From: an uncultured Muribaculaceae bacterium
GTDB taxonomy: Bacteria > Bacteroidota > Bacteroidia > Bacteroidales > Muribaculaceae
Length of the DNA: 34,729 nt
Direction: 5' to 3'
Assembly (NCBI GenBank): GCA_910585755.1
Contig: CAJUFH010000027.1
Location: 1 to 34,729 of the forward strand
Positions 24,493-31,760 of this stretch are shown here, piece by piece; the stretch's first letter is position 1; every line of letters starts with the position of its first letter. The notes under the pieces were generated by a model. It was given only the letters and a program-made list of their open reading frames with translations, was not told the origin of the DNA and ran no database searches. A program made the translations under genes and the position numbers.

Positions 24493-24502
24493 CGCAAAAT
24501 TA
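24485..24502. promoter_or_regulatory. Perfect 18-bp palindrome in the miaB/CoA-transferase gap
   Basis: TAATTTTGC (24485-24493) is followed at once by its reverse complement GCAAAATTA (24494-24502). Each half contains a -7-like TAATTTTG, one per strand. The plus-strand copy has a fitting -33 box, while the minus-strand copy has only TTGG at about the right distance (24524-24521). It may be a divergent promoter core or an operator. Confidence 0.7.
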
Positions 24503-24573
24503 CAAAAAATGCGCCTTATTCCAACCCCGGCTTGGATTTTTGGCCCTTAAATCGAATATAAACCACACTCATT

Positions 24574-26067
24574 ATGGCATTCAATTTCATATCGGCGCAG
24601 GAAGCGGCCGAGCTTATTCACAACGGCGATACCCTGGGGCTTTCCGGGTTCACCGCCCCCGGAAACCCGAAGCTCATTCTCGAGGCTGTGGCCGCGAAGG
24701 CCGCCAAGGAACACGAGGAGGGACGCGAGTTCAAAGTGAATATCTTCACCGGCGCGTCGACCAACGACCATGTCGACGGCGTGCTCGCACGCAACAACGC
24801 CATAAACATGCGCGCTCCCTACCAGAACACTCCCGACCTGCGCAAGCGTATCAACTCCCACGACGCGCACTATTTCGACCGCCATCTTTCCGAAATGGCG
24901 CAGGAGGTGCGCTACGGTTTCTACGGCGATATTGACTATGCCATCATCGAGGCTGCCGACATCTCTGACAGCGGCGAGGTCCTCCTGGGCTGCGGTGTCG
25001 GCAACATGCCTACCTACGCCCCGCTGGCCAAGAAGATTTTCGTGGAGCTCAACGAGGCACTTCCGAAGTCGCTCTACGGTATGCACGATATCTACAAGCC
25101 TCTCGATCCTCCGCGCCGCCGCGAAATCCCCATCTACTCGCCCAGCGACCGTATCGGAGCGCCGATACTTAAAATCGACCCGTCGAAAGTGGTAGGCATC
25201 GTGCGCACGAACGCCCTCGACGGCGTGAAGGCTTTCACCCAGCCCGACGAGGTATCGAAGCGCATCGGCGCCAACGTTGTCAACTTCCTCGTCAGCGAGT
25301 ACCGCAAGGGGCGTATCCCGAAGGAGTTCCTTCCGCTGCAGAGCGGCGTGGGCAACGTGGCCAACGCCGTGCTGAACTACCTCGGTGAGGACAAGGAGCT
25401 GCCTACCTTTATGATGTATACCGAAGTGGTACAGGATTCGGTGCTCGAACTCCTGCGCCTCGGCAAGTGTACCTTCGCCTCCACCTGTTCGATGACCTTC
25501 TCCGACCAGGTCGAGAGCCAGCTTTTCGCCGACCTTGACTTCTTCCACGACAAGATTCTGCTCCGTCCCTCGGAAATCTCCAACAACCCGGAGGTAATAC
25601 GCCGCCTCGGAGTGATCGCGATGAATACCGCCCTGGAGGCCGACATCTTCGGCAACGTCAACTCGACCCACGTTCTCGGCACCCGTATGATGAACGGTAT
25701 CGGCGGTTCAGGCGACTTCTGCCGCAACGCTTATATCTCGATTTTCTCCTGCCCGTCGATTACGAAGGAGGGTCTGATAAGCAATATCGTGCCCCAGGCT
25801 GCCCACGTCGACCATTCGGAGCACTCCGTCGACATCCTGATCACCGACCAGGGTATCGCCGATCTCCGCGGCAAAGACCCGGTACAGCGCGCCAATGAAA
25901 TCATCAACAACTGCGCCCACCCGATGTACCGCGAGCTTCTCAACGACTACCTGAAGATCGGCCGCGGCGGCCAGACCCCCCTGGTGACAGACGCCGCCTT
26001 CGAGTTCCACCGCGCCTTCGCCAACCACGGCGACATGCAGAAGGCCGACTTCTCCAAGTTCGCGTAA
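24574..26067 (+). CDS. Acetyl-CoA hydrolase/transferase (succinate CoA-transferase type)
   Basis: A 497-residue class I CoA-transferase of the acetyl-CoA hydrolase/transferase family. Such enzymes move CoA between carboxylic acids (for example succinate and acetate or propionate), a typical step in fermentative succinate/propionate metabolism. Visible are DTLGLSGFTAPGNPK (18-32), the catalytic Glu in YTEVVQDSV (Glu284), and NGIGGSGDFCRNAYIS (about 372-387). The N-terminal half has the family NIFTGAST block. The coding region uses GC-rich codons typical of a highly expressed gene. The exact acid substrates cannot be read. A strong promoter lies upstream and a hairpin terminator follows. Confidence 0.9.
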   Translation: MAFNFISAQEAAELIHNGDTLGLSGFTAPGNPKLILEAVAAKAAKEHEEGREFKVNIFTGASTNDHVDGVLARNNAINMRAPYQNTPDLRKRINSHDAHYFDRHLSEMAQEVRYGFYGDIDYAIIEAADISDSGEVLLGCGVGNMPTYAPLAKKIFVELNEALPKSLYGMHDIYKPLDPPRRREIPIYSPSDRIGAPILKIDPSKVVGIVRTNALDGVKAFTQPDEVSKRIGANVVNFLVSEYRKGRIPKEFLPLQSGVGNVANAVLNYLGEDKELPTFMMYTEVVQDSVLELLRLGKCTFASTCSMTFSDQVESQLFADLDFFHDKILLRPSEISNNPEVIRRLGVIAMNTALEADIFGNVNSTHVLGTRMMNGIGGSGDFCRNAYISIFSCPSITKEGLISNIVPQAAHVDHSEHSVDILITDQGIADLRGKDPVQRANEIINNCAHPMYRELLNDYLKIGRGGQTPLVTDAAFEFHRAFANHGDMQKADFSKFA

Positions 26068-26104
26068 TCTGCGGGTAATCCAACCTGATTAACCAACCGT
26101 ATTG

Positions 26105-26148
26105 TTCCCGCTGTCCGAGGGTGCCCCAGGCGCCTCGGATAGCGGGAA
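26105..26148 (+). terminator. Hairpin terminator after the CoA-transferase
   Basis: The arm TTCCCGCTGTCCGAGG (26105-26120) pairs with CCTCGGATAGCGGGAA (26133-26148), a 16-bp stem with one G-U pair and a 12-base loop. A T-containing run (TCTGTTTGACTTTTC) follows. This fits an intrinsic terminator for the CoA-transferase gene. Confidence 0.75.
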
Positions 26149-26181
26149 TCTGTTTGACTTTTCAAACTTTCGGGGTGGTTG

Positions 26182-26213
26182 TTTGGAAGTTATGGGGATT
26201 TCGCGTAACTTCG
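26182..26213 (+). promoter_or_regulatory. Putative promoter for rplY
   Basis: TTTG (26182-26185), 20 bp, then TAACTTCG (26206-26213) fits the Bacteroidetes consensus with C in place of the third T. The start would be about 80 bases before the rplY ATG. Confidence 0.7.
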
Positions 26214-26299
26214 CGGCCGGAATCCCAGAAGGGTTTCTCCCGGTGTGATGGGAAAATAATTACACATTATTTTTGAGTAACACATTTAAATAACAGAAA

Positions 26300-26959
26300 A
26301 TGAAAACTTTCCAGCTTGTAGCTGAGCCTCGTACCGACCTCGGCAAGAAGGCAGCCAAGGCCCTCCGCGCCGAGGGCAAGATTCCCGTTGTGCTCAACGG
26401 AGGCGAAATCGTGACCCTTCCTTTCACCGGCACTCTCAAGCCCGGCGAAAAGCTCGTCGAAATTGAAGACGGCCGCGGTGTGATCACCACCGACCTCACT
26501 GTTACGAACGACGCTGTGCGCAAGCTCATCTATACCCCCGACATCTTTGCTATCGAGCTCGACTTCAACGGCGGCAAGAAGATGGCCGTTCTCCGCGAGG
26601 TGCAGTACCACCCCGTTAAGGACAACATCCTCCACATGGACCTCCTCGAGGTAAGCGACAAGAAGCCCGTCGTTATGTCGGTTCCCGTGAAGATCGAAGG
26701 CCACGCCGAAGGTGTGAAGGCCGGTGGTAAGCTCACCCTCGCCATGAAGCGCATCAAGGTTAAAGCTATCTACACCGACATCCCCGAGCGTCTCGTAATC
26801 AACGTTGACAACCTCGGCCTGGGCAAGACCATGCAGGTCGGCGACCTCCACTTCGAGGGTCTGGAACTCGTTACTCCGAAGGAAGCTGTCGTATGCGCCG
26901 TTCAGCTTACCCGCGCCGCCCGCGGTGCTGCCGCCGCAGCCGCCGCAGCCGCGAAGTAA
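26300..26959 (+). CDS. rplY: 50S ribosomal protein L25 (CTC form)
   Basis: A 219-residue L25 of the two-domain CTC type, which binds 5S rRNA in the large subunit. The N-terminal domain (about 1-90) starts KTFQLVAEPRTDLGKKAAKALRAEG, and the beta-rich C-terminal domain (about 95-205) contains EVSDKKPVVMSVPVKIEGHAEG and LGKTMQVGDLHFEG. The final 15 residues are almost pure alanine, encoded by a GCC/GCA run at 26928-26956, a low-complexity tail. Codon use is strongly biased, as in ribosomal genes. Promoter and terminator candidates flank it. Confidence 0.95.
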   Translation: MKTFQLVAEPRTDLGKKAAKALRAEGKIPVVLNGGEIVTLPFTGTLKPGEKLVEIEDGRGVITTDLTVTNDAVRKLIYTPDIFAIELDFNGGKKMAVLREVQYHPVKDNILHMDLLEVSDKKPVVMSVPVKIEGHAEGVKAGGKLTLAMKRIKVKAIYTDIPERLVINVDNLGLGKTMQVGDLHFEGLELVTPKEAVVCAVQLTRAARGAAAAAAAAAK

Positions 26960-26976
26960 TCAATCGCTAACGCCTT

Positions 26977-27025
26977 GAAGCGGCCCGGGATGCGCCCAGC
27001 GCGACCCGCGCCGCTTCTTTATTTT
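26977..27025 (+). terminator. Possible terminator between rplY and pth
   Basis: GAAGCGGC (26977-26984) pairs with GCCGCTTC (27010-27017), with a GC-rich interior that can fold further, followed by TTTATTTT. It ends about 10 bp before pth, so it could limit read-through from rplY. The large loop makes this a moderate call. Confidence 0.5.
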
Positions 27026-27035
27026 GATATTTTGT

Positions 27036-27599
27036 ATGAAGTACCTTATAGTCGGCCTTGGGAATATCGGCCCGGAGTATGCCGGGACTCGCCACAATAT
27101 CGGTTTCCGCGTCGCCGACGCTCTCGCAGAGGCCCGCGGGCTCTCGTTCTCTACCGAGCGGTACGGCGACATCGCCCGAGGCCGCCTGAAAAACAAGCCG
27201 ATCGTTATCCTCAAACCCTCGACTTATATGAACCTCAGCGGTAACGCGGTGCGTTACTGGAAGGAGAAGGAGGGCATCGAGATGCAGAATATCCTCGTCA
27301 TTGTCGACGATATCGCCCTGCCGTTCGGCGCGATCAGGATGAAGCCGTCGGGGAGCGACGCGGGTCATAACGGCCTGAAGAATATCGCCCAGATGCTTGG
27401 CTCGCAGGCATATCCGCGTCTGCGTTTCGGCATAGGCGACAATTATCCCCGGGGTTGCCAGATTGACTATGTCCTGGGCCAGTTCACCCCCGAGGAACGG
27501 GAGGCGCTGCCGGCCCGTGTCGAGGTCGCTGTCGACGCGGTGCAGACATTCGTGTTAGCGGGGCTGCAACATGCGATGTGCGACTTCAACAATAAGTAA
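27036..27599 (+). CDS. pth: Peptidyl-tRNA hydrolase
   Basis: A 187-residue Pth, which releases tRNA from stalled peptidyl-tRNA. The start MKYLIVGLGN (Asn10) and TRHNIGF (His20) carry the catalytic residues, and KPSTYMNLSG, VIVDDIALPFG and GSDAGHNGLKNI are all family blocks. The frame is open four codons further upstream to a TTG. The ATG is preferred because it gives the standard N-terminus. A 10-bp stem-loop starts at its stop codon (27600-27625). Confidence 0.96.
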   Translation: MKYLIVGLGNIGPEYAGTRHNIGFRVADALAEARGLSFSTERYGDIARGRLKNKPIVILKPSTYMNLSGNAVRYWKEKEGIEMQNILVIVDDIALPFGAIRMKPSGSDAGHNGLKNIAQMLGSQAYPRLRFGIGDNYPRGCQIDYVLGQFTPEEREALPARVEVAVDAVQTFVLAGLQHAMCDFNNK

Positions 27600-27625
27600 G
27601 TCAACTTACTCAATCGTAAGTTGAC
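27600..27625 (+). terminator. Stem-loop after pth
   Basis: GTCAACTTAC (27600-27609) pairs perfectly with GTAAGTTGAC (27616-27625) around a 6-base loop. No T-run follows, so termination is uncertain. It borders the dispersed repeat copy B directly. Confidence 0.5.
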
Positions 27626-27632
27626 GTGAATA

Positions 27633-27722
27633 AGGTGAAAAGTTAAAATCAGGCTGCGCCTGAGTGAAGATAATAGTTGTATGAATGGGTATTTTCTTCA
27701 CCTTTCACCATTCACTATTCAC
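27633..27722. repeat. Dispersed intergenic hairpin repeat, copy B
   Basis: This is the second copy of the element at 2841-2940, in opposite orientation. It runs from GGTGAAAAGTT through the core AAAATCAGGC-TGC-GCCTGAGTG to TTCTTCACCTTTCACC and TTCACTATTCAC, so the ends form an imperfect inverted repeat. The 30-bp core (27645-27674) matches copy A at 28 of 30 positions, with both changes in the hairpin loop. The outer parts are less alike. It lies in the gap between pth and the S4 gene. Confidence 0.75.
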
Positions 27723-27764
27723 TGTTTGGCAAGTTGAAAACTTGGCAAACTTAAAATGCTCATT

Positions 27765-28244
27765 ATGAAGACAGAAGTCAGAATAGACAAGTGGCTGTGG
27801 GCAATGCGCGTGTTCAAGACGCGCACCGTCGCCACCGATTCCTGCAAGAAGGGGCGCGTCACGCTGCGCACACCGGGAGGGGAGGTCGTTGCCAAGCCGT
27901 CGCGGATGATAAAGGTTGACGACGTTATAAGCGTTCGCAAGCCCCCGGTGACATATTCGTTCCGCGTGAAGGCCCTGACGGAAAACCGCCTCGGGGCGAA
28001 GCTCGTGCCTGAATATATGGAGAACATTACGCCGAAGGAGCAGTATGACCTTCTCGACGTGATACGCATCAACGGCTTCATCGACCGCCGAAAAGGGCTC
28101 GGCCGTCCGACCAAACGCGAAGGGCGCGACCTCGCCCGGTTCACCGGCGAGATGTATGCCGACACTGATTTTGATACAGATGACCCGTATTTCGTCGATT
28201 CAGATCCCTATGATCTCGATTTCGACGAGGAAGATTTCTCATGA
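27765..28244 (+). CDS. S4-domain RNA-binding protein (HslR-like)
   Basis: A small protein of about 159 residues with an S4 domain at about residues 5-65 (RIDKWLWAMRVFKTRTVAT, SCKKGRVTLRTPGGEVVAKPSRMIKVDDVI), as in HslR/Hsp15-type ribosome-associated heat shock proteins that bind the 50S subunit carrying nascent chains. The C-terminal tail is very acidic (DTDFDTDDPYFVDSDPYDLD), which is not part of the core domain. An ATG at 27756 would add three residues. The start at 27765 (MKTEVRIDKWLW) is preferred. Heat-shock control is not shown by the sequence. Confidence 0.85.
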   Translation: MKTEVRIDKWLWAMRVFKTRTVATDSCKKGRVTLRTPGGEVVAKPSRMIKVDDVISVRKPPVTYSFRVKALTENRLGAKLVPEYMENITPKEQYDLLDVIRINGFIDRRKGLGRPTKREGRDLARFTGEMYADTDFDTDDPYFVDSDPYDLDFDEEDFS

Positions 28245-28262
28245 ATTTTGGAGAAAACGTTA

Positions 28263-28292
28263 TTGCCGAATGTGGAAATTTTAGTAAATTGC
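28263..28292 (+). promoter_or_regulatory. Putative promoter for the 28330 gene
   Basis: TTG (28263-28265), 19 bp, then TAAATTGC (28285-28292) resembles the Bacteroidetes pattern with a weaker -7 box. It lies about 40 bp before the start of the secreted protein gene. Confidence 0.45.
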
Positions 28293-28329
28293 GGTCATAA
28301 ATCAAAAAATAACCTGTAATTCAATCGCA

Positions 28330-28806
28330 ATGAAGAAACTTATTGCTCTTTTCAGTATTCTGATGGCTCTCGCTATCGTAGCACCCGACGTTGTGGCGCA
28401 GGATAACGCTGCCGCGCCCGCGGCGACGGAGACTCCCGTCAAGAAAAAGGAGAAAAAGAAAGTGCGCCCTATCGAGGAAATCGTTGCCGAGATGGCGGCC
28501 AAGTGCCCCGACAAGGAGGCTGACGGCTCGGTGACCGAAGCTGTTATGATAGTGGAAAACAACGTGTTTATGAAGGGTCGTCTCCCGATTCCCGCCGAGG
28601 CGATTGGCGAACTTAACAAGCACGCAGCAGAGATGAAGCCGATACTGCTCTCCCAGATGGCAAATGACAATGACCCCGAGCAGCGGGAGTTTTTCAAGGC
28701 GCTACGCAAGTCCGGTAAAGGACTAACCCTTATAATGGCTCCGCTTGAAGGGGACGATACAGTTACCTTCATGTTTACCCCCGAGGAGATAAAGGCAGCC
28801 CGTTAA
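28330..28806 (+). CDS. Small secreted protein of unknown function
   Basis: A 158-residue protein with a clear signal peptide (MKKLIALFSILMALAIVAP, cleavage likely after VVAQ near residue 24). The mature N-terminus is Ala- and Pro-rich and then strongly basic (KKKEKKKVR, 38-46), followed by helical sequence. No family is recognised. It has its own promoter candidate and is followed by a perfect hairpin, so it is a separate transcription unit. A periplasmic location is inferred. Confidence 0.7.
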   Translation: MKKLIALFSILMALAIVAPDVVAQDNAAAPAATETPVKKKEKKKVRPIEEIVAEMAAKCPDKEADGSVTEAVMIVENNVFMKGRLPIPAEAIGELNKHAAEMKPILLSQMANDNDPEQREFFKALRKSGKGLTLIMAPLEGDDTVTFMFTPEEIKAAR

Positions 28807-28829
28807 CCGGGAATGTTCATACACAGTAT

Positions 28830-28870
28830 ACAGGAGGCCGTGTCGATGGTTGATCGACACGGCCTCCTGT
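28830..28870. terminator. Perfect 18-bp hairpin between convergent genes
   Basis: ACAGGAGGCCGTGTCGAT (28830-28847) pairs perfectly with ATCGACACGGCCTCCTGT (28853-28870) around a 5-base loop. It starts 23 bp after the secreted protein stop and faces the YciO-type gene. A short TATTA follows on the plus strand. Its symmetry would let it work in both directions. Confidence 0.8.
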
Positions 28871-28937
28871 TATTAGGTGCAGATTCCGACGGTATCGGCA
28901 TCCCTTGAGCTGGCCGACAAATGGCAGCATATGAAAC

Positions 28938-29561
28938 TCAGATAACCGGTTCGGCGGGGCCGGGGCGGAGGATTTCGGGAGAGCGGGAGTCGAGGAGGGA
29001 GACGACGGCGGAGTCGAGGTCGGCGGGGGCGGTGCCTCCGTCAATCATAAGTGTGATGACGGACTCGCGGCCGTAGCGGTCGGCGATGGCTTCGGGGTTG
29101 GCGAGGTCGTCGGGGTCAGCATCCTCCCAGTTGGCGGTGGTAGAGAGCAGAGGGTTGCCTAGGGTTTCGGCAAGACGCCGGGCGATGGCGTTGTCGGGCA
29201 CGCGGGTTCCTACCTCCTTGCGCCCCTTGAAGGCTTTGGAAAGGCGGGTGGAGGCGGGAAGGATGAATGTGAACGGGCCTGGGAGGTTGGTGCGCATGAC
29301 GCGGAAGGCATCGTTGTCGATACGGGCGTATTCGCTTGCCTGCGATATGTCGGCGCAAACCATCGAGAGTCGCTGTTTGTCGGGGTTGATGCCCTTGAGG
29401 CGGCATACGGCTTCCACGGCGCGGTTGTTGAGCGCGTCGCATCCGATGGCATAGCGCGTGTCGGTTGGATAGATAATGACGGCCCCCCGCCGCAGCTCTT
29501 CAACGGCCTGGTCGATATAACGCTCGTTGATGCTGGTAGGGTACATTTTCAGTGTCCTCAT
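28938..29561 (-). CDS. YciO-type Sua5/YrdC family protein
   Basis: A 207-residue YrdC-fold protein. The family includes Sua5/TsaC, which make threonylcarbamoyl-AMP for tRNA t6A. Features are GAVIIYPTDTRYAIGCDALNN (26-46) and KGINPDKQRLSMVCADISQ (56-74). Segments DNDAFRVMRTNLPGPFTFIL and VGTRVPDNAIARRLAETLGNP match the YciO branch more closely than TsaC, so the t6A role is uncertain. An internal ATG at residue 6 (29546) is an alternative start. It lies 22 bp after the SUI1/YciH gene. Confidence 0.85.
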   Translation of the reverse strand: MRTLKMYPTSINERYIDQAVEELRRGAVIIYPTDTRYAIGCDALNNRAVEAVCRLKGINPDKQRLSMVCADISQASEYARIDNDAFRVMRTNLPGPFTFILPASTRLSKAFKGRKEVGTRVPDNAIARRLAETLGNPLLSTTANWEDADPDDLANPEAIADRYGRESVITLMIDGGTAPADLDSAVVSLLDSRSPEILRPGPAEPVI

Positions 29562-29583
29562 GGCTCGTATGGATGGTTGAAGG

Positions 29584-29925
29584 TCAGATTACGCGGCATT
29601 TGAAGCCCATCGCGCGGAGGGCGGCTTCAACCTGCGGCCGTTTGTCGCCCTGGATAAGTATTTCTCCGCCGCGGGCCGAGCCTCCGGTGCCGAGTCGCTT
29701 TTTCAGGCTGGCGGCGACCTCTTCCACGGCTTCGTCGCCGATGGTGAATCCGCATACGATGGTGGCGGCTTTCCCCTTGCGCCCCTTTTTGTCGAGCAGT
29801 ATGTCGAGCCGCGCTTTCTCGACAGATTCAGGGGCCGGTGTCTCGGCCGGTTCGGCGTGGATTGCGGCGGTTTCATCTTCCGGCATGTCGGCCATCAGGG
29901 AGGCCAGGGAATCTTTCCAGTCCAT
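29584..29925 (-). CDS. SUI1/YciH family translation factor
   Basis: A 113-residue protein. The C-terminal about 75 residues carry the eIF1/SUI1 fold (LDILLDKKGRKGKAATIVCGF, then LKKRLGTGGSARGGEILIQGD), with the conserved TGGSARGGEI segment. The N-terminal about 38 residues are a low-complexity acidic leader. YciH-type proteins can affect start-codon choice in bacteria, but the role in Bacteroidetes is not established. It is in the same run as the YciO-type gene and a lipoprotein. Confidence 0.88.
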   Translation of the reverse strand: MDWKDSLASLMADMPEDETAAIHAEPAETPAPESVEKARLDILLDKKGRKGKAATIVCGFTIGDEAVEEVAASLKKRLGTGGSARGGEILIQGDKRPQVEAALRAMGFKCRVI

Positions 29926-29935
29926 AGGGTACGCG

Positions 29936-30337
29936 TTATTCGGTCCGGCGGTGGTAGTCGTAAGTGATTCCCTGGCGGTCGATAGTCAGGGTCGTTTCGT
30001 TGAAGGAGCGCACGGGGTATGCCACGCGGGGCGCGACTGTGCCGACGAGCGCCGGATCCCCCTCCTCGATTGTGATGCTCGAGGGGTCTGTCTCGATCAC
30101 GAGGGTGTCGCCGTTGAGCTTCCATTTGCCGGAAACGCAATAGGAGAGTTCGCCGGGGCGAATCGCGCGGATTACGGCCCCGCGGTCGCCGCCCAGTTCG
30201 ATCAACGGCCTGGTGTCGGACACGGCGGGGATGTAGTAATTTCCGACCATGTCTTTTTCGCGGTCGGAAAGGCCGCCGCAGGCGGTCAGAAGCGCCGCGG
30301 TGGCAACGGCTGGGATAATTGCCGCGGATAATTTCAT
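29936..30337 (-). CDS. Small lipoprotein of unknown function
   Basis: A protein of about 133 residues from the ATG at 30337. The signal and lipobox are MKLSAAIIPAVATAALLTAC (Cys20), followed by GGLSDREKDMVGNYYIP. A longer frame to 30454 would place 39 unlikely residues before this signal, so the shorter start is chosen. The mature part is predicted to be beta-rich, with short strands such as GKWKLNGDTLVIE and ESFNETTLTIDRQG-like segments, resembling lipocalin-like lipoproteins. The function is unknown. It lies 13 bp after pyrC. Confidence 0.7.
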   Translation of the reverse strand: MKLSAAIIPAVATAALLTACGGLSDREKDMVGNYYIPAVSDTRPLIELGGDRGAVIRAIRPGELSYCVSGKWKLNGDTLVIETDPSSITIEEGDPALVGTVAPRVAYPVRSFNETTLTIDRQGITYDYHRRTE

Positions 30338-30350
30338 AAGCGGATGTGAA

Positions 30351-31712
30351 TCAATAATGAGAGGGTGAGAAGCGAACGGCGAGAGGGGTATGGTCGCCTG
30401 GGAACCTGCCCCGGTTGTAAGCGAGGTCGCCGTTGATCCATGTCTGCTCGACACGGAAACGGAGGCGCACCCCTTCGTACGGTGTCCATCCGCAGGGGCT
30501 TATTACTTCCGAGGAGTGCAGTTCGTAATCGGCATCTGGATTGACCACGGCGAGGTCAGCCCAATAGTTCGGCCTGATGAAGCCGCGTCGGTCGATGTTG
30601 AAAATCCGGGCGGGATTGTGGGCCATCTTTTCGACGACATCCTCGTATGTGAAGCAGCCGCGGTTGGCGAGCTGGAGCATCAGGGGGAGCGCGAACTGTA
30701 CGGAGGGCATCCCGGAGGCTGCCTTCAGGGCGTTGTTGACGCGCTTTTGGAAGAGCTGGTGGGGCGCGTGGTCGGTGCCGATTGTGTCGATAACGCCGTC
30801 GGCAACGGCATGTCGCAGAGCCTTGCGGTCTTCAATGCCTTTGATTGCCGGGTTGCATTTGGTAAGCCCCCCGGTCGATTCTACCGACGAAGAGTCGAAA
30901 TAAAGGTAGTGTGGGCAGGTTTCGGCCGTGATGAGCTTCCCTTCGACCGCTCCGGCGGAGAACAGTTCGAGCTCGTCGGCAGTGGTGACGTGGAGTACGT
31001 GGAGCCTGGCCCCGGTCTCGCGGGCGAGCTCTACCGCCTTGGTGGTGGCGGCCACGCACGCTTCGCGCGACCTTACGAGATGATGCAGCCCTACGGGGAT
31101 TCCGTCGGGATACCGCTCGGAAAGGATTGCTTTGTTGCGCGCGATTTCGGCCTCGCTTTCGGCGTGGACCGCTATTACGCCCGGAAATTCCTCGAACAGG
31201 CGCCGGATTGAATCGTCGTTATCGACCAGCATGTTCCCGGTTGAAGACCCCATGAATAGCTTCACTCCCGGGATATGGGTATAGTCGGCCCTTAGCAGTT
31301 CGTCGATGTTGTCGTCCGTTACCCCGAGATAGAAAGCGTAGTTGGCGAGGGAATTTTCCGAAGCCCTTCTCATCTTGTCGTTCCACGCCTCGATGGTAGT
31401 CGTCGGGGGTATGTTGTTTGGCATGTCGAAGAAGGTCGTTACGCCCCCGGCGACAGCCGCCATGCTTTCAGAGCGGATATCCCCCTTTTCGGAGAATCCG
31501 GGTTCGCGGAAATGCACGTGGGTATCAATGAAGCCGGGAAGGACCATCTTGCCTCGCAAATCGACCACTTCGTAGTTCTCCCTGGAAATCGTCGAGGGGT
31601 CTATCACGCCCCCTTCAACTTTCTTGATCATGCCGTCGAATATGGTGATGGCGCCTCGGAAACGAAGGCCGTCATTGAATATCAGACCGTTGCAAAGTAT
31701 CTTGGGTTTCAT
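30351..31712 (-). CDS. pyrC: Dihydroorotase
   Basis: A 453-residue class I dihydroorotase. The enzyme closes carbamoyl aspartate to dihydroorotate in pyrimidine synthesis. The metal-binding DTHVHFREPG (63-72, His65 and His67), the likely carboxylated Lys in GVKLFMGSSTGN (Lys151), and GTDHAPH near residue 320 are all present. Length is normal. Class I members include inactive paralogues, but the metal ligands here are intact. It follows the GT2 gene by about 48 bp. Confidence 0.92.
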   Translation of the reverse strand: MKPKILCNGLIFNDGLRFRGAITIFDGMIKKVEGGVIDPSTISRENYEVVDLRGKMVLPGFIDTHVHFREPGFSEKGDIRSESMAAVAGGVTTFFDMPNNIPPTTTIEAWNDKMRRASENSLANYAFYLGVTDDNIDELLRADYTHIPGVKLFMGSSTGNMLVDNDDSIRRLFEEFPGVIAVHAESEAEIARNKAILSERYPDGIPVGLHHLVRSREACVAATTKAVELARETGARLHVLHVTTADELELFSAGAVEGKLITAETCPHYLYFDSSSVESTGGLTKCNPAIKGIEDRKALRHAVADGVIDTIGTDHAPHQLFQKRVNNALKAASGMPSVQFALPLMLQLANRGCFTYEDVVEKMAHNPARIFNIDRRGFIRPNYWADLAVVNPDADYELHSSEVISPCGWTPYEGVRLRFRVEQTWINGDLAYNRGRFPGDHTPLAVRFSPSHY

Positions 31713-31760
31713 GGCCGTATAGGTAGTAAAAGATGAGGAGAGACAGGGGGGCGGAGGGGG

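Noticed and set aside
24547..25671. Antisense open frame of 374 codons
   Set aside because: It is opposite the CoA-transferase gene, whose motifs are unmistakable. The antisense protein has no recognisable domain.
26928..26956. GCC/GCA run at the end of rplY as a microsatellite
   Set aside because: It encodes an alanine tail of L25, and such low-complexity tails are common for this protein. No evidence of slippage.
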